A stretch of 64,000 nucleotides of DNA from the NCBI GenBank assembly GCA_030141605.1, contig JAQGDQ010000529.1, forward strand, positions 88,713-152,712, given 5' to 3'. Both the position numbers and the translations under genes were made by a program. The notes under the pieces are model-generated. The model was not told where the DNA came from. It ran no database searches and saw only the letters and a list, made by a program, of their open reading frames with translations. This document shows, in pieces, positions 48,740 to 64,000 of the stretch (its first letter is position 1; every line of letters starts with the position of its first letter). The DNA is from Tubiluchus corallicola (taxonomy: Eukaryota > Priapulida > Priapulimorpha > Priapulimorphida > Tubiluchidae).

Positions 48740-50120
48740 GTTTGTTTTCTTAATGTAAATACATTTACATTATACTACCAGTATCAAATACATAGCTACA
48801 TAGTTGATATGTCGATAAATGTATGATTAGCTTATCAACTTACTCATTTAGATTTACGTTTGATATTACACTTTTCGACAAATGCTAAAATCGTAAAACT
48901 TGCCCTGAATAAAAAGATACAATAATTCTTCTTTGGCAATTATGCTTCCTTTGTAGCTCGGGAAAAATCAATCGGATGCAGGTATAATGCTTAGAACTAT
49001 TACATGTAGTATATAAAAATTGCCGTCCCATAAGTGTCATGTAACACTAATGGTTAGGCATGGAAGATTTCTGCTGATCATTAGTATGCATAACTTCAAC
49101 AGGCTAATACTATTAAGAAAAACAGTGCGTTATATCAACAAAAATAGTGAAAAAGGAACAAATCAGAGATGACTCCGATGAACATACAATAACTTTTAGA
49201 ATAACTTTCAGTTTCCTGCTATTTAAAAACTTACATTTTTGCAAAGTCAGTAAACAGAATTTTGCTAACGCGACACTTGTGATTGTATGCAGCCGGTCAA
49301 TTTAGCTACCTGTTAGTGCAAATTGCTGCCTAGTTAATGCAGACTACCAAACACCGTGCAGTGTAACATTCGAGTCCCATGTTTGCACGTACAAAAACAT
49401 GCTAAGCACGCGTCGTTCTTACAAGTGAAAACAAAAAAAAAAAACTAACATTTTTCCCAAATAAAAACTGTCACCACATAGAAATGGACTAACAGCAAAC
49501 TTTCATAATTAAAGAAGGAAAACCAGATAAGGAAAACTCGTCCGGTTTAGAACGCTCTATTTGAAAAAGCAAGATCACTGTTGCCACGTACTGCAAGACA
49601 CGATACGATACGATAAGTTAACAGATACGGTGCATACCATATCAGAATGTATCATAAATAGACTCTCTCTTAACTGCTAAATGTTTTTTGATCAACAGCT
49701 TTGATAGTTTGTCTCATTAGAAATAGACAAAAACTGGTGTAACCGTTTCTTACCATACTGTTTGCTTTATGTGTAAGTTTAATTACACTTGCATTTCATT
49801 TCCACCCCCTTATACCTCCCACTTTCTATACTTCTTTAGTCAAAAATAGAGCACAGTTAAAACTTGTTTACTGTTTTTGCTTAGAAGATGAATGATGGTG
49901 TGTGTTTCGTAAATATGGTGTGTGTTGTTTCAACTCTACGTAAAGCAGTACCAGTGATACAATTTGTGGATTTCTGAAACTTTCGTAATTTCATTAGCTG
50001 CGTGTTAATTGATCGCGAAAACGTGTGGTCTATGAAAAAGAAATTTCTATGACAACTTGAAGTTGCAGGTAATTTGCAAGCAACTTTTCAAAACTCATTA
50101 ATTTTAAAAACCTGCCAACA
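48740..50120. other. Intergenic DNA, nothing recognised
   Basis: AT-rich DNA between the pogo-like MITE and the S6K 3' end. No gene or transposon signature seen. Confidence 0.4.
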
Positions 50121-50125
50121 AAGCT

Positions 50126-50275
50126 AATATGTAGGTGTGTGGTTGCGGGAGGGAGGTGGGTGAATATGTAGGTGTGTGGTTGCGGGAGGGAGGTGGGTGA
50201 ATATGTAGGTGTGTGGTTGCGGGAGGGAGGTGGGTGGTTGCGGGAGGGAGGCGTGTGGTTGCAGGAGGGAGGTGG
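50126..50275. repeat. Tandem array, 37 bp x 3 plus shorter units
   Basis: Unit aatatgtaggtgtgtggttg cgggagggaggtgggtg repeated three times, then shorter gtggttgcgggagggaggt units. Confidence 0.9.
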
Positions 50276-50614
50276 GTCAAGTGAAGCTACTACCAAGTTC
50301 TAGCTGTGGTTTACAATCCGTTTAATTAGCTAGTTAACTAACTAACAATTGACAAACGAAAGTACGTGAAAATATTATAAAAACGACAAATCCGTTTTAG
50401 CAAACATATAATTTTCACAGGTAAAAAATTCAGGATATTACTAGTTAAAATAAAGAATTAACTGACAAAGAGCCACGCAATTATTCGTCCACATAGTTAA
50501 GGCATACCGAGTCTCTCTCCCATCTGATTACTTCAAAATATATAACAAGTAATCATATACCTCAAAACAATTTGTTATTCCCTATTTTATTACCTAGTAG
50601 CACAGCTAATATAG

Positions 50615-62837
<12,223 letters not shown>

Positions 62838-62849
62838 CACTAAGCTAAG

Positions 62850-63400
62850 AACAGTGCTAATGTCATATGAACGCAAATATAACAAGAACCTTTGAAAGAA
62901 ATATGCACTACTAATGCATGAGATGCGTGCCGGGTTAGGATAATGCTCATTATGTAATTTTAGAAAATTAACGTTAAGCTGCATATTTTAGTAAAGCTTA
63001 AAGTTCCGATAAATATTGACATTCTAGACATGCAAGTTCAAATAAATGACAGTATAGAGAAAAGTTACGCCTTACTGTATACAATTTTTCTTGGTTACAG
63101 CAATGTAGGTGCACATACTGGGCTCATCTAAGCTTGTATACCCGTACAATTAACAAGTCATAACTCTACTGGTCATTTTAAGCTTCGTTTAAAATTTATT
63201 AAATTAAAATTCAATAGCATCACCATGATTCGCCTGTCCTGTCATCGGCATTCAAATAAAAAAATGAACGCCACAAAGCTACATGAACTGGGGCATTCAA
63301 ATCTTGCCTACTGAAACACGCTGCAGAAGGATTTTACGCTGATTCAAATATGAAATGTGAACGTGGAACATGGACCGAGATTTTGAGGTACATCGACGTG
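62850..63400. other. S6K intron, nothing recognised
   Basis: The next upstream kinase exon (with the APE motif) was not found here, so it probably lies beyond the window. Confidence 0.4.
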
Positions 63401-64000
63401 GCTGACATCTGATTTTTATAACCTACACCAAAGTCACGTGGTTACACCGTACATGTGCACCAATGACATCTTGTTTTTACAAATTCATTACAATCTGTAC
63501 AACTACAACTGCTGACACCTCATTCCTACAACCTGAACCAAAGTATGTAGTTTTACTGTACATTTCCAATACTGACATCTCTTTTTATCACCCTATACCT
63601 GATACCAGCAGAATGATACCACCCTGCACATTCATGTCAAACGACACCTCATTTTTTTTTACACCCTACACCAATGTGACATGGTTCTTACTGCAAATTA
63701 CATCAATAATACCTCATTTTTTCACACCCTACACCAATGGGATGTGGTTCTTATTGCAAATTACATTAACAATACCTCATTTTTTACACCCTACACCAAT
63801 GGGATGTGGTTCTTATTGCAAATTACATTAACAATACCTCATTTTTTCACACCCTACACCAATGGGATGTGGTTCTTATTGCAAATTACATTAACAATAC
63901 CTCATTTTTTACACCCTACACCAATGGGATGTGGTTCTTATTGCAAATTACATTAACAATACCTCATTTTTTACACCCTACACCAATGGGATGTGGTTCT
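63400..64000. repeat. Tandem array, 62-63 bp unit, runs off the window
   Basis: From about 63645 near-identical units (acctcattttttacacccta, caccaatgggatgtggttct, tattgcaaattacattaaca...) continue to the last base. From about 63400 to 63645 the same unit is recognisable but strongly diverged. ORFs across it are artefacts. Confidence 0.93.

Overview
This window looks like a piece of an AT-rich, intron-rich, repeat-laden genome of an invertebrate animal. Genes are split by canonical GT-AG introns. The recognisable proteins are an Orai calcium channel, an immunoglobulin-domain surface protein, the CUL7-type F-box protein FBXW8, the APC/C activator Cdc20 and p70 ribosomal S6 kinase; Orai, S6K and Ig-domain proteins together indicate Metazoa. 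The phylum cannot be fixed by reading alone. No bacterial operon, phage, CRISPR array or rRNA operon is present.

Layout. 1-3.0 kb: 3' part of an Ig-domain gene (minus), ending in a hydrophobic tail whose stop codon is the first three bases of the window. 3-9.5 kb: a GA microsatellite, a possible TIR element, a decayed LINE (5.7-7.2 kb), and an unidentified coding stretch with a 44-nt intron (7.7-8.1 kb). 9.6-11.7 kb: Orai (plus) with a tRNA-type SINE in its intron. 12-18 kb: non-coding DNA with hAT-like and other MITEs and tandem arrays of 47 and 52 bp. 18.6-43.4 kb: FBXW8 (minus), rebuilt as eight coding exons with matching phases (671 codons plus stop). Its introns hold nearly every repeat type here and a complete nested gene for a glycine-rich secreted protein (27.0-29.8 kb) with its own TATA box. 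44.7-46.3 kb: Cdc20 (plus), with an uninterrupted CDS and head-to-head with FBXW8. 50.6-62.2 kb: the 3' half of S6K (minus), continuing beyond the window. 62.3-64 kb: a hAT-like MITE and the start of a tandem array.

Two gene features stand out. The S6K exon that follows the kinase APE region is present twice in tandem (61832-61939 and 62142-62249): both are exactly 108 bp, phase 0/0, with intact splice sites and 29 of 36 residues identical, which suggests mutually exclusive alternative exons in the kinase C-lobe. The Orai protein has Ser where the human channel has Arg91, and it lacks most of the acidic outer-mouth residues.

The repeat landscape is rich: seven copies of a hAT-type MITE (five with recognisable 8-bp target duplications), a 5S-rRNA-headed SINE with two further body copies, two nearly identical 459-bp TIR elements in opposite orientation within S6K introns, several other TIR elements, RTE-like and CR1/jockey-like LINE fragments, and about ten tandem arrays, the largest about 50 x 41 bp inside an S6K intron. 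FBXW8 and Cdc20 are both substrate adaptors of cullin-type ubiquitin ligases and share a 1.36-kb intergenic region. Orai, S6K and the two adaptors are otherwise independent genes.
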